A stretch of DNA of 64,000 bases from Nocardioides agri. GTDB taxonomy: Bacteria > Actinomycetota > Actinomycetes > Propionibacteriales > Nocardioidaceae. The position numbers and the translations under genes were made by a program. Positions 33,085-46,046 of this stretch are shown piece by piece; position 1 is the stretch's first letter, and each line of letters starts with the position of its first letter. The notes beneath the pieces are model-generated. The model ran no database searches and was not told the DNA's origin. It saw only the letters and a program-made list of their open reading frames with translations. Where the stretch lies: NCBI RefSeq assembly GCF_013778305.1, contig NZ_JACEIC010000002.1, positions 1,243,708 to 1,307,707 of the forward strand, read 5' to 3'.

Positions 33085-34353
33085 TCAGCCGACCGCGCCG
33101 AGCGGCAGCCGCAGCGCGAACGTCGTGCCGCGGCCGACCTCGCTCTCGACGAGGAGCGTGCCGCCCATCAGGTCGACGAGCTGCCGGCAGATCGCGAGCC
33201 CCAGCCCGGTGCCGCCGTAGCGCCGGGTGATCGACGAGTCGCCCTGCCGGAACGGGTCGAAGACCTCGCGGACCTGCTCGGCGCTCATCCCGATGCCCGA
33301 GTCGCAGACCTCGACCTCGAGCACCAACCCGTCGGCCGTCGGCGTCGTCCGGGCCGCCAGCCGTATCTCGCCGGCCTCGGTGAACTTCACCGCGTTGTCG
33401 AGCAGGTTGGCCAGCACCTGGCCGATCCGGCCCGGGTCGCCGACGGCGCGGGCCACCAGGTCGCCGTACGCCGCCTCGACGAGCAGGCCGCGCGCCGTGC
33501 CCGCGGACCGCGCGGTCGCGAGCGTCTCGTCGAGCAGGTCCGCGACCGCGAACTCGACCGGCTCGAGCTCGAGCCCGCCGGCCTCGATCCGCGAGAAGTC
33601 GAGGATGTCGTCGACCAGGCGCAGCAGGCGCACGCCGGAGCGGTGCAGCACCGCGGTGAGCCGTCGTTGGCCGGGGTCGAGCTCGGTGTCCTCGAGCATC
33701 TCCGCAGCGCCGATGACCCCGGCGAGCGGGGTGCGGACCTCGTGGCTCATGGTCGCGAGGAAGAGCGACTTGGCGTGGTTCGCGTCCTCGGCCGCGGCGC
33801 GCGCCCGCTCGAGCTCACGCTGCATCCGCAGCCGCTCGGTGATGTCCTCGGCGATCCCGAAGATGCCGACGACCTCGTGGCCGACGATGATCGGCAGGCC
33901 GGTCAGGCTCAGGTCGACGAGCCGGCCGCTGCGCTGCCGGATCCGCGCCTGCACGTGCCGCGGGCGACGCGCGACGACGTCGTCGAAGTTCCGCGTGACG
34001 GGCGCCACCTGGTCCGGTGGCAGCAGGTCGGTGAACGGGATCCCGCGCAGCTCGTCCTCGGAGTAGCCGGACAGCCGCTCGGCGGCCTCGTTGGCGCTGG
34101 TGAACCGGCCGTCGAGGCTCAGCGAGAAGACGCCGTCCGGGTGGTCGTGGAAGAGCGCGTGGTAGCGCTCCGTGGTCTCCGTCAGCGCCCGGTCGAGCTC
34201 GGCGTGGCCGGAGACCTCGCGTCGCGCCTGCCGGTAGCGCAGCACGGAGTACGTCGTCGCCGCCAGGCCCGTGACCGCCGCGACCACCATCGCCGAGTCG
34301 CCCGGCGACCCCCAGCCACGCCGGAGCTCGCGGGCCGCGCTGAGGATCCTCAC
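33085..34353 (-). CDS. PAS-domain sensor histidine kinase
   Basis: A 422-residue kinase: one hydrophobic helix (about residues 20-40), a PAS domain with PAC end (about 60-175), HisKA with ATMSHEVRTPLAGVIGAAEML (phospho-acceptor H204), then the ATPase domain (NLLDNAVKFTEAGEIR, GIGMS, YGGTGLGLAICRQL). The HisKA type is that of bacterial hybrid kinases such as ArcB, but there is no receiver domain and no regulator gene beside it, so its partner is elsewhere. Start is GTG 34353; no good ribosome-binding site is visible. Confidence 0.9.
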   Translation of the reverse strand: MRILSAARELRRGWGSPGDSAMVVAAVTGLAATTYSVLRYRQARREVSGHAELDRALTETTERYHALFHDHPDGVFSLSLDGRFTSANEAAERLSGYSEDELRGIPFTDLLPPDQVAPVTRNFDDVVARRPRHVQARIRQRSGRLVDLSLTGLPIIVGHEVVGIFGIAEDITERLRMQRELERARAAAEDANHAKSLFLATMSHEVRTPLAGVIGAAEMLEDTELDPGQRRLTAVLHRSGVRLLRLVDDILDFSRIEAGGLELEPVEFAVADLLDETLATARSAGTARGLLVEAAYGDLVARAVGDPGRIGQVLANLLDNAVKFTEAGEIRLAARTTPTADGLVLEVEVCDSGIGMSAEQVREVFDPFRQGDSSITRRYGGTGLGLAICRQLVDLMGGTLLVESEVGRGTTFALRLPLGAVG

Positions 34354-34401
34354 GGGACAGCGGTCCTGACACGCACCCCCGAGAACGATGCACGCATGGC
34401 C

Positions 34402-35247
34402 TCACCCTAGCGAGGCAAGGGTCCTCGCTCTGCACAGGAGGTCGTCGAGCATCGCTTCGGTGAGTCGTCCGGTGAAGGTGTTCTGCTGGCTGGGGTGGTA
34501 GCAGCCGAGCAGGGTGACCGCCCGGTCGCCGCCGTCGGCGCGGACGAGGCGTGCCTCGGCGCCGTGCCCGAAGCGGGGCTTGGGGCGCGCCGACCAGCCC
34601 AGGCCGGCGTATGTGCGCAGGGCCGCGTCCCAGCCGAAGCCGCCGAGCGCGATCACGACCTGCACGTGCTCCTGGAGCAGCGCGAGCTCGGCCTCGATCC
34701 AGGGCGCGCACGTGTCGCGCTCGGCCGTGGTGGGCTTGTTCTGCGGCGGCGCGCACCGGACGGTCGCGACCATGCGGGTGTCGACCAGCTCCTGCCCGTC
34801 GGCGGCGTGCACGCTGGTCGCCGTGCGTGCGAGTCCCACCCGGTGCAGGCTCGCGAACAGCCAGTCGCCGCTGCGGTCCCCGGTGAAGACGCGGCCGGTC
34901 CGGTTGGCGCCGTGCGCCGCCGGTGCGAGCCCGACCAGCAGGATCCGCGGCTCGCTCGCGCCCCAGCCCGGCGACGGGCGGCCCCAGTAGGGCTGGTCGG
35001 CGTACGCCGCCCGCTTCTGCACGGCGACGTCCTCGCGCCAGCCGACGAGCCGCGGGCAGGCCCGGCAGACCGACACCCGCGCGTCCAGCTCGGTCAGCGG
35101 CACCGACGGTGCCAGCCGGCGCACCTGCGCGGCGGTCCGGGCGACCGAGGTCTCGGCGGTCGCGGGGTCGCCCGGCCAGCCGGCGCCCGGCGGGACCGGC
35201 GAGTCGAAGAGCTCGCCGGTGGCCGGGTGCGGGAGGCGCTGGCTCAC
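34402..35247 (-). CDS. Uracil-DNA glycosylase, family 5 (UDGb)
   Basis: A 281-residue glycosylase. [19 protein letters not shown] is the family 5 active-site signature, distinct from the family 4 GEAPG motif, and [12 protein letters not shown] is the DNA-intercalation motif. Four Cys (CRAC near 62-65, then RCAPPQ and DTCAPW) are placed to hold a 4Fe-4S cluster. It removes uracil and other deaminated bases from DNA. ATG 35247 overlaps the ppx stop as ATGA. Confidence 0.9.
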   Translation of the reverse strand: MSQRLPHPATGELFDSPVPPGAGWPGDPATAETSVARTAAQVRRLAPSVPLTELDARVSVCRACPRLVGWREDVAVQKRAAYADQPYWGRPSPGWGASEPRILLVGLAPAAHGANRTGRVFTGDRSGDWLFASLHRVGLARTATSVHAADGQELVDTRMVATVRCAPPQNKPTTAERDTCAPWIEAELALLQEHVQVVIALGGFGWDAALRTYAGLGWSARPKPRFGHGAEARLVRADGGDRAVTLLGCYHPSQQNTFTGRLTEAMLDDLLCRARTLASLG

Positions 35248-36164
35248 GATCCGTTGGGCCGGGCGATGGACCAGGCGATCCCGTCGAGGATGTCGGAGTC
35301 GGAGACCAGCAGCGACGCGGCCCCGGAGCGGCGCAGCACCTGCGCCAGGATCAGCACGCCGGCGTCGATGACGTCGGCGCGACCGGGATGCATCGACGGC
35401 AGCGCGCGCCGCTCGGCGACCGTCATGGCGACCAGCCGGTCGACGGTGGCGAACACCTCGTCGGCGGGCAGCACGGTCTGGTCGACGGCGTCGCGCGAGT
35501 ACGCCGTGAGCCCGAGCGCGACCGCGGCGAGCTGCGTGACGGTGCCGGCGACGCCGACGACCGTGGCCGCGTGGGCGGGGTCGACCGGGCAGGCGTCGAG
35601 GTGGGCGTCGATGTCTGCCAGGCAGGCGGCGACCTCCGCCGCCGTGGGCGGGTCGGAGTGCAGGTGCCGCTCGTGCAGCCGCACCGAGCCGATGTCCATC
35701 GAGTCGGCGGCCTCGGGCGCCGAGCTGCCGAGGATCAGCTCGGTGGAGCCGCCGCCGATGTCGACGACCAGCACGGGCGCGGCCGGCGAGTCACGCAGGT
35801 TGCGCACCGCGCCGTCGAAGGAGAGTGCCGCCTCGACGTCGCCGCTGACGACCTCGGGCTCGACGCCGAGCCGCTCGCGCACCCCCGCCACGAAGGCCGC
35901 CGAGTTCGACGCGTCGCGGGTGGCCGACGTCGCCACGAAGCGGACCCGCTCCGGCGGGACGTCGTGGGACGCGATGAGCTCGGCGTACTCGTCGATCGCG
36001 GCGAACGCCCGCACCAGCGCCTCGTCGGCGATCCGGCCCGTCCGGTCGAGGTCCTGGCCGAGCCGGACCATCCTCATCTCGCGCACGTCGACGGCGGGCA
36101 GGTCGCCGATGAGCAGCTTGATCGTGTTGGTGCCGCAGTCGATGGCCGCCACCCGTCCCGTCAC
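35244..36164 (-). CDS. ppx: Exopolyphosphatase / guanosine pentaphosphate phosphohydrolase family
   Basis: A 306-residue Ppx/GppA protein with ASKHA-type motifs: [16 protein letters not shown] (phosphate 1), [14 protein letters not shown] (phosphate 2) and [16 protein letters not shown]. It lacks the C-terminal HD domain of larger GppA proteins, as do mycobacterial Ppx2-like proteins. It should trim polyphosphate or pppGpp. GTG 36164 gives a GTGA overlap with the DUF501 stop and is preferred to the in-frame GTG at 36170. Polyphosphate handling may tie in with the expanded pst locus 15 kb away, but no direct link is visible. Confidence 0.9.
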   Translation of the reverse strand: MTGRVAAIDCGTNTIKLLIGDLPAVDVREMRMVRLGQDLDRTGRIADEALVRAFAAIDEYAELIASHDVPPERVRFVATSATRDASNSAAFVAGVRERLGVEPEVVSGDVEAALSFDGAVRNLRDSPAAPVLVVDIGGGSTELILGSSAPEAADSMDIGSVRLHERHLHSDPPTAAEVAACLADIDAHLDACPVDPAHAATVVGVAGTVTQLAAVALGLTAYSRDAVDQTVLPADEVFATVDRLVAMTVAERRALPSMHPGRADVIDAGVLILAQVLRRSGAASLLVSDSDILDGIAWSIARPNGS

Positions 36165-36640
36165 ACGCACGGACCCGGCTCCCACCACTCGCCGAGCAGG
36201 TCGAGCACCTCGTCGCCCAGCGGGTTCACGCCGCGGCCCATCGCGAGCGACTGGCCGGCGAGGACGTGCAGGCACTTGACCCGATCGGGCATGCCACCGG
36301 CGGAGATGCCGTCGATCTCCTCGACCTGGCCGAGGGTCGCGCGGTAGTCGAGGTAGCGCTCGTGGGCCTCGCGGTAGGCCGCCGCCAGCTCGGGATCCTC
36401 CCCGAGGCGGTCCTGCATCTCCTTCATCAGCCCGGAGCCCTCGAGGGTGCCGATCCGCGACGCCGCCCGCGGGCAGGTGAGGTAGAACGTCGTCGGGAAC
36501 GGCGTGCCGTTGGGCAGCCGCGGCTCGGTCGTCACCACGTCGGGGTTGCCGCACGGGCAGCGGTGCCCGATGTCGTGGATGGCCCGCGGCTCGCGGCCGA
36601 GCTGGGACTCGATGGCGGCGACGTCGGAGGGTTCGATCAC
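36161..36640 (-). CDS. DUF501-family protein
   Basis: A 159-residue protein: IGHRCPCGNPDVVTTEPRLPNGTPFPTTFYLTCPRAASRIGTLEGSGLM and a C-terminal KCLHVLAGQSLAMGRGVNPLGDEVLDLL segment define the actinobacterial DUF501 family. Cys in CPCG, TCPR and KCLH could bind metal. Always found between divIC and ppx in related genomes (M. tuberculosis Rv1025 position). Function unknown. Confidence 0.9.
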   Translation of the reverse strand: MIEPSDVAAIESQLGREPRAIHDIGHRCPCGNPDVVTTEPRLPNGTPFPTTFYLTCPRAASRIGTLEGSGLMKEMQDRLGEDPELAAAYREAHERYLDYRATLGQVEEIDGISAGGMPDRVKCLHVLAGQSLAMGRGVNPLGDEVLDLLGEWWEPGPCV

Positions 36641-36658
36641 GCCACGATCATCCCAGGC

Positions 36659-37234
36659 CTACTGCCGGTCTTTGATCTTGGTCGCCGGCGGCGGCTCCGC
36701 GACGGGCGGGTCGCCGGCGAGCTCGACCGACCGCCACGCCCGCGACCACCACGCCTTGGGCTGCTTCGGCGCGACGGTGCCGGGGTCGGTCAGGCTGGCG
36801 TCGCTGTCGAGAGGCTCGCCGTCCTCGCCGAGCACGACGTAGGCCGTCTCGCCCGGCATGACGTAGTTGAGGTCGCGCGCCTGCTGCTTGACGTAGGCGG
36901 GGTCCTCCCACCGCCGCTGCTCGCGCTCGAGGTCGTCGATCGCCGCCTGGCGCAGCGCGATCTTGCCCTTGAGGTCCTCGAGGTGCGAGCGCTGGTCGAG
37001 GTAGGCGCGCAGCGAGGACGCGTAGGAGATCGTCAGGAGCGAGATCACCAGCAGCAGCACGGCGGCGCGACCGGTGAACCGCGATCGGCGGGGCAGCGCG
37101 GCGGCCGCTGCCGATCCAGCGGCCGGTGCCGCCGGGCGCACGCTCGCGCGCCCGGCGGCGCCGGTCCTGCCGGGTCCGGGACGGCCGCCGGGGCGCTGAC
37201 CGCGCGGCGGCGTACGGCGGGACTCGGAGGGCAT
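36659..37234 (-). CDS. ftsB: FtsB/DivIC-type septum formation initiator
   Basis: A 191-residue bitopic membrane protein. An Arg/Pro/Gly/Ala-rich cytoplasmic N-terminus of about 50 residues precedes one membrane helix (AAVLLLVISLLTISYASS), then a coiled coil (QRSHLEDLKGKIALRQAAIDDLEREQRRWEDPAYVKQQARDLNYVMPGETAY) and a C-terminal tail. It belongs to the FtsB/FtsL/FtsQ division complex. It lies 15 bases downstream of eno in the usual actinobacterial eno-divIC order. Confidence 0.9.
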   Translation of the reverse strand: MPSESRRTPPRGQRPGGRPGPGRTGAAGRASVRPAAPAAGSAAAAALPRRSRFTGRAAVLLLVISLLTISYASSLRAYLDQRSHLEDLKGKIALRQAAIDDLEREQRRWEDPAYVKQQARDLNYVMPGETAYVVLGEDGEPLDSDASLTDPGTVAPKQPKAWWSRAWRSVELAGDPPVAEPPPATKIKDRQ

Positions 37235-37249
37235 GTCTCCTAGGGTCGC

Positions 37250-38626
<1,377 letters not shown>

Positions 38627-40654
38627 TCAGTCGGCGGCCGGGAACGTCACGCACATCGTGGTGCCCCCGGTGGCGTCGTTGCCGCGCACCCACGCGGTGC
38701 CGCCGTGCCGCTCGGCGACCCGCTTGACGATCGAGAGGCCGAGGCCGGTGCCGCGGTAGCCACCGTCGCGGTGCGCGCGGTGGAAGCTGTCGAAGACCCG
38801 TGACCGGTGCCCCTCGGGGATCCCGATGCCGTTGTCGCTGACCTCGATCAGCACCATCGACGCGTCGCCCTCGGCCCGGCGGCCGGTCACGGACACCTCC
38901 GGGACCACGCCCGGCGCGACGTACTTGACCGCGTTGCCGACCAGGTTGTCGAGCACCTGCCGCAGCAGCACCGGCTCCGCCCGCACGGCGGGTACGCCGG
39001 GGGCGACCGTGATGCGCGGCACGAGCCCGCTCTGCACCCGCGCGGCGTCGACCCGGGCGCGGACGATGTCCTCCACCACGGCGACGACGTCGACCCGGAC
39101 CAGCTTGATCGCGAGGTCCCGCGCGGTCGTGTAGGCGAGCAGGTCGTTGATGAGGTGCTGCATCCGCTGCGCGGCGCGCTGGATGCGCTCGAGCTGCTCG
39201 ACCTGCAGGTGCGGCGGCACGGACACCCCGTTGCGGGCCGGCTCGAGCAGCGCCTCCGACCAGCCCTCGACGACCGTCAGTGGGTTGAGCAGGTCGTGGG
39301 CGACGACGCCGGCGAACGACGCGAGCTCGTCGCGCTCGCGCCGGTCGGCGGTCACGTCGTGGAAGACCAGGACCGTGGACGGCGGGTCGGAGCCGATGAT
39401 CGGCCGGGCCGTCACCTGGAGCATCCGGCCGTCGGGGACGGAGGGATTGCGCACGAGGAGGTCGAGGCCCTCGATCACCTCGCCGGACAGCGCGCGGGCG
39501 AGCAGCCCCTCCTCGCCGACCAGGCTGCGGCCGTCGAGGGCGGAGATCTCCTCCGGGTCGGGGGCGAGCCGGCCCTCGTCGTCGAGGCGAGGAGTGCCGA
39601 CCAGCGTGGCCGCGGCCGGGTTGCGCAGCACCAGACGGCCGTCCTGGTCGAGCACGGTGACGCCGTCGGCCATGGAGTCGAGGATCGTGCGCATCGTGGT
39701 GGCCTGCGCGGCCGCGGCCTCCTCGGAGAGCGCCAGCCGCTGGTTGAGCAGCAGGGCCTCCCGGCGACCGACCGAGAGCACCAGGTTGATCACGACGACC
39801 AGTGCGATGTAGGTCTGGAAGGTCAGCTCGCGGCTGCCGATGTCGGCGATCTCGTCGAAGGGCCCGTGACCGAGGACGGTCAGGGCCGCGACCGCGCCGC
39901 TCACCGCCAGGGCATGGATGTCGGAGACCCACGACGTGAAGCGGGTGCCCGCCCAGACGCACGTCACGACGACGACGAAGGGCAGCGGCAGCCCGTCGGT
40001 CACCAGGAAGACCATCCAGACGAGTCCTGCCGTGCAGAGCGCGAGCAGGACGGCCTCGACCGTCCCTCCGGCACCCAGCCCACCGAGGCCGCGCTGTCCT
40101 CTCGGCGCCCGAGCCGTGTTGCGGGCCAGTAGCGACAACGGGAAGATCGCGAGCACCGCGGCCGCGTTGCGCAGCACCCAGGTCACCAGCCCGCCCCACT
40201 CCCCGTCGGCCTCGAAGAGGATCGACGTCGGCCCGATGAGCGAGGCCACCGTCGTCGAGAGGAACACCGCGGCCATCAGGTAGCCCAGGTCCCGCAGGCT
40301 CTGGACGCCGGGCGGCGGCTCCTCGCCGAAGCCCCACATGCTGGGGCACCAGCGGCTGATCAGCAGGCCGAAGAGCAGCACCTGGGCCAGGGTGCCGAGC
40401 GCGAGGCCGAGCGAGAGCGACGTCGAGACGCCGGTCAGGTCGTTGATCAGCCACGAGCACGCGAGGAGCACGACGCCGTCGACGATGAGCCACCGGTTCC
40501 AGCCGGTGACGGCGAACCATGCCGCGGCCACGCCCGCCGCCGGCCACAGGAGGGCCAGGCTGGCGCCGTCGAGGACCGTCAGGCGGCCCAGCACGGCTGC
40601 GAGCACGAAGTACGCCGCGAAGCCGGCCAGGTCGAGCACCCGCGCGCGGCTCAC
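38627..40654 (-). CDS. MASE1-PAS sensor histidine kinase
   Basis: A 675-residue kinase. Residues 1 to about 300 hold eight or so membrane helices of MASE1 type (LLWPAAGVAAAWF near the start), then a PAS domain (TILDSMADGVTVLDQDGRLVLRNPAA), HisKA (SFAGVVAHDLLNPLTVVEGW, H453) and an ATPase domain (NLVGNAVKYVAPGV, GIGIPEGHRSRVFDSFHR, GTGLGLSIVKR). GTG 40654 overlaps the stop of the receiver gene. With that receiver it forms a two-component pair placed between mazG and eno. Confidence 0.9.
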   Translation of the reverse strand: MSRARVLDLAGFAAYFVLAAVLGRLTVLDGASLALLWPAAGVAAAWFAVTGWNRWLIVDGVVLLACSWLINDLTGVSTSLSLGLALGTLAQVLLFGLLISRWCPSMWGFGEEPPPGVQSLRDLGYLMAAVFLSTTVASLIGPTSILFEADGEWGGLVTWVLRNAAAVLAIFPLSLLARNTARAPRGQRGLGGLGAGGTVEAVLLALCTAGLVWMVFLVTDGLPLPFVVVVTCVWAGTRFTSWVSDIHALAVSGAVAALTVLGHGPFDEIADIGSRELTFQTYIALVVVINLVLSVGRREALLLNQRLALSEEAAAAQATTMRTILDSMADGVTVLDQDGRLVLRNPAAATLVGTPRLDDEGRLAPDPEEISALDGRSLVGEEGLLARALSGEVIEGLDLLVRNPSVPDGRMLQVTARPIIGSDPPSTVLVFHDVTADRRERDELASFAGVVAHDLLNPLTVVEGWSEALLEPARNGVSVPPHLQVEQLERIQRAAQRMQHLINDLLAYTTARDLAIKLVRVDVVAVVEDIVRARVDAARVQSGLVPRITVAPGVPAVRAEPVLLRQVLDNLVGNAVKYVAPGVVPEVSVTGRRAEGDASMVLIEVSDNGIGIPEGHRSRVFDSFHRAHRDGGYRGTGLGLSIVKRVAERHGGTAWVRGNDATGGTTMCVTFPAAD

Positions 40655-41040
40655 TCCTGGCGACCCCCGGTCCCGAGCGCGCGCCGAGCCGCTGCGCGCA
40701 GGTCGTCGGGCTGGAACGGCTTGGCGATCCGCTCCCGCCCCGTCTGGGCGATCCGGTCGATGATCTCGCCGGTCCACTGCACGGTGACGAAGACGGCCGC
40801 GACGTCCGGCCACACCTCCTCGAGCTCGGCCAGCAGGGCGACGCCGTCGACGTCCGGCAGCGCGTAGTCCATCAGCACGAGGTCGGGCAGGTAGCCGGGC
40901 TCGTCGGCACGCAGCCGTCGCAGCGTCGCGCCGTCGGGCACGCCGCGGATCTCGTGGCCGTCGCCGAGCATGCAGTGGGCGACCCAGTCACGTACGTCGG
41001 CGTCATCCTCGACGATCAGCACCCGGGCCACGATCGGCAA
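40651..41040 (-). CDS. Single-domain response regulator (CheY-like)
   Basis: A 129-residue receiver with acidic pocket E11-D12-D13, phospho-acceptor D58 (LVLMDYALPDVDGVALL), T at VTVQWTGE and K in AKPFQPDDL. It has no output domain, so it must act by protein contact or phosphorelay. Encoded just upstream of its likely kinase with a GTGA overlap. It begins ten bases after mazG. Confidence 0.88.
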   Translation of the reverse strand: MPIVARVLIVEDDADVRDWVAHCMLGDGHEIRGVPDGATLRRLRADEPGYLPDLVLMDYALPDVDGVALLAELEEVWPDVAAVFVTVQWTGEIIDRIAQTGRERIAKPFQPDDLRAAARRALGTGGRQE

Positions 41041-41050
41041 CCCTAGCCGG

Positions 41051-41635
41051 TCACAGACGACGTCGTACGGCGTCGCGCAGCGCCTGCTCCGGGTCGACCC
41101 CGTCGGCCCGGGCCTCGGCGACGAGGGCCAGCAGCCGGTCGCCGAGGTCGGTGCCGTCCGGGTCGGCCGGCGTGCCGGCGCGGTGGAGCCGGTCGAGCAC
41201 CTTGTCGGCGTAGAGCAGCGCGGGCAGCGTGTCGGGCAGCCCGTCGGTGACCGCGGCGCGCTGCTTCTCGGCGGCCTTGATCGACTCCCAGACCTCGTTG
41301 ATCTCCTGCGGGGTGCCGCCCGCGACCCCTCCGAACACGTGGGGGTTGCGGCGGCGCATCTTCTCGATGATGTCGGCGGCGACGTCGTCGATCGTGAACT
41401 CGCCGGCCTCCTCGGCGATCACCGCGTGGAAGTAGACCTGGAGCAGCAGGTCGCCGAGCTCCTCGCGCAGGTGGGCGGCGTCGCCGGTGTCGATCGCCTC
41501 GAGGGTCTCGTGGGTCTCCTCGAGGAGGTAGCGGGCGAGCGAGCGGTGCGTCTGGCCGGCCTTCCACGCGCACTCGGCGCGCAGCCGGCGCATCACCTCG
41601 AGGAACTCGAGGAGCGACTCACCGGACGCCGTCAT
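41051..41635 (-). CDS. mazG: MazG-family nucleoside triphosphate pyrophosphohydrolase
   Basis: A 194-residue single-MazG-domain protein. CAWKAGQTHRSLARYLLEETHETLEAI and REELGDLLLQVYFHAVIAEE hold the E-E-x-x-E and E-x-x-D metal ligands. MazG enzymes hydrolyse non-standard or stress-related NTPs such as ppGpp relatives. It is shorter than the two-domain E. coli MazG and like the single-domain actinobacterial form. Its ATG is immediately after the stop of the lipoprotein gene, with no gap. Confidence 0.88.
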   Translation of the reverse strand: MTASGESLLEFLEVMRRLRAECAWKAGQTHRSLARYLLEETHETLEAIDTGDAAHLREELGDLLLQVYFHAVIAEEAGEFTIDDVAADIIEKMRRRNPHVFGGVAGGTPQEINEVWESIKAAEKQRAAVTDGLPDTLPALLYADKVLDRLHRAGTPADPDGTDLGDRLLALVAEARADGVDPEQALRDAVRRRL

Positions 41636-42301
41636 CTAGCCGCAGCGCTGGGTGGACGGCAGCCCGGCGGAGAAGGTCTGGTCGTCGGTCGACGTCGCTG
41701 CGCGGGCCTTCTCGCTGACCGGCCGGGAGATGTCGGTGTCGGTGCGCGTGACCTCGCCGCCCTCGAGCGCGATCCCGAAGCGGGGGTCGATACGCACGTC
41801 GTTGTCGTCGAGCCAGTCGTCGAAGGCGTCCGCTCCGGCCTCGGCTGCCGCGTCGTCGTCGGCGCCGAGCTGCTTGCCCACGGCGAGCTGGACGGCGAGC
41901 GCGTAGGGCCGGGCCAGGTTGACCGCGCGCACCGCCTCCTTCTGCGTGTCGGTGAGGTCGCTGAGGTTGGCCTCCAGGTCGTCGCGCGCCTGGTCGTAGG
42001 CCGCGTCCGCCGTGACCCCCTGGTCGGCGGCGAACTGCTCGCTGGCGGCGCGCAGGGCGAGCGAGCCGGCGACCTGGGAGCTGACCACGGAGTTGGCGAC
42101 GGTCTGCCCGTCCTGGAGCTGCGTCTCGACGGCCGAGCAGTACGCCGCGGCGGTGTCGGCCACCTCCTCCAGGGTCACCGACTCCCCGGCCACCCGGGCG
42201 GCCACGCCACCGTTGAGCGCCGGCACGGAGCCGCACCCGGACAGGGTGACGGCGGCGGCCACGGCGAGGCCGGCGAGGCCGCGGAGTCGGGTCGAGGTCA
42301 C
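41636..42301 (-). CDS. Lipoprotein with SurA-like N-terminal domain
   Basis: A 221-residue lipoprotein. The signal LRGLAGLAVAAAVTLSGC ends with lipobox L-S-G-C (residues 20-23), followed by SVPALNGGVAARVAGESVTLEEV, the usual start of a SurA_N chaperone domain. No parvulin (PPIase) domain follows. It occupies the position of lpqU between mfd and mazG's equivalent in Mycobacterium. Likely an outer-leaflet protein folding or assembly factor; client unknown. Start GTG 42301 is eight bases after mfd. Confidence 0.8.
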   Translation of the reverse strand: MTSTRLRGLAGLAVAAAVTLSGCGSVPALNGGVAARVAGESVTLEEVADTAAAYCSAVETQLQDGQTVANSVVSSQVAGSLALRAASEQFAADQGVTADAAYDQARDDLEANLSDLTDTQKEAVRAVNLARPYALAVQLAVGKQLGADDDAAAEAGADAFDDWLDDNDVRIDPRFGIALEGGEVTRTDTDISRPVSEKARAATSTDDQTFSAGLPSTQRCG

Positions 42302-42309
42302 GCGTGCTC

Positions 42310-45831
<3,522 letters not shown>

Positions 45832-46046
45832 GGTCACTCCCAGCAGTGGTGCGGACAACACGAGAGCCCCCGACCAGCGCGTGGCAGGGGGTGACGCAGC
45901 GAGTCTACGGGCGGTCTCCGACACGCCCGAGGCCGCGCTCCCGCGGGCGCGCTTACCCAATTTGAGGTATCGACCCATCCGGAGGTGCCGCCGTCCCGAA
46001 TGTTGGGTACGGAGTTGAACGGGGGAAAGCGATGGGGTAACGGACA
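45832..46046. other. Divergent intergenic region between mfd and an orphan kinase gene
   Basis: About 215 bases with AT-richer stretches around 45954-46025. TACCCAA (45954-45960) and TTGGGTA (46003-46009) form a perfect 7-bp inverted repeat 42 bases apart, which could mark a regulator binding to both divergent promoters. No clear -35/-10 pair was fixed. Confidence 0.35.

Noticed and set aside
34341..34352. Perfect palindrome TGAGGATCCTCA at the start of the PAS kinase gene.
   Set aside because: It covers the first codons of the gene; such 12-mers occur by chance in coding DNA and no further symmetry surrounds it.
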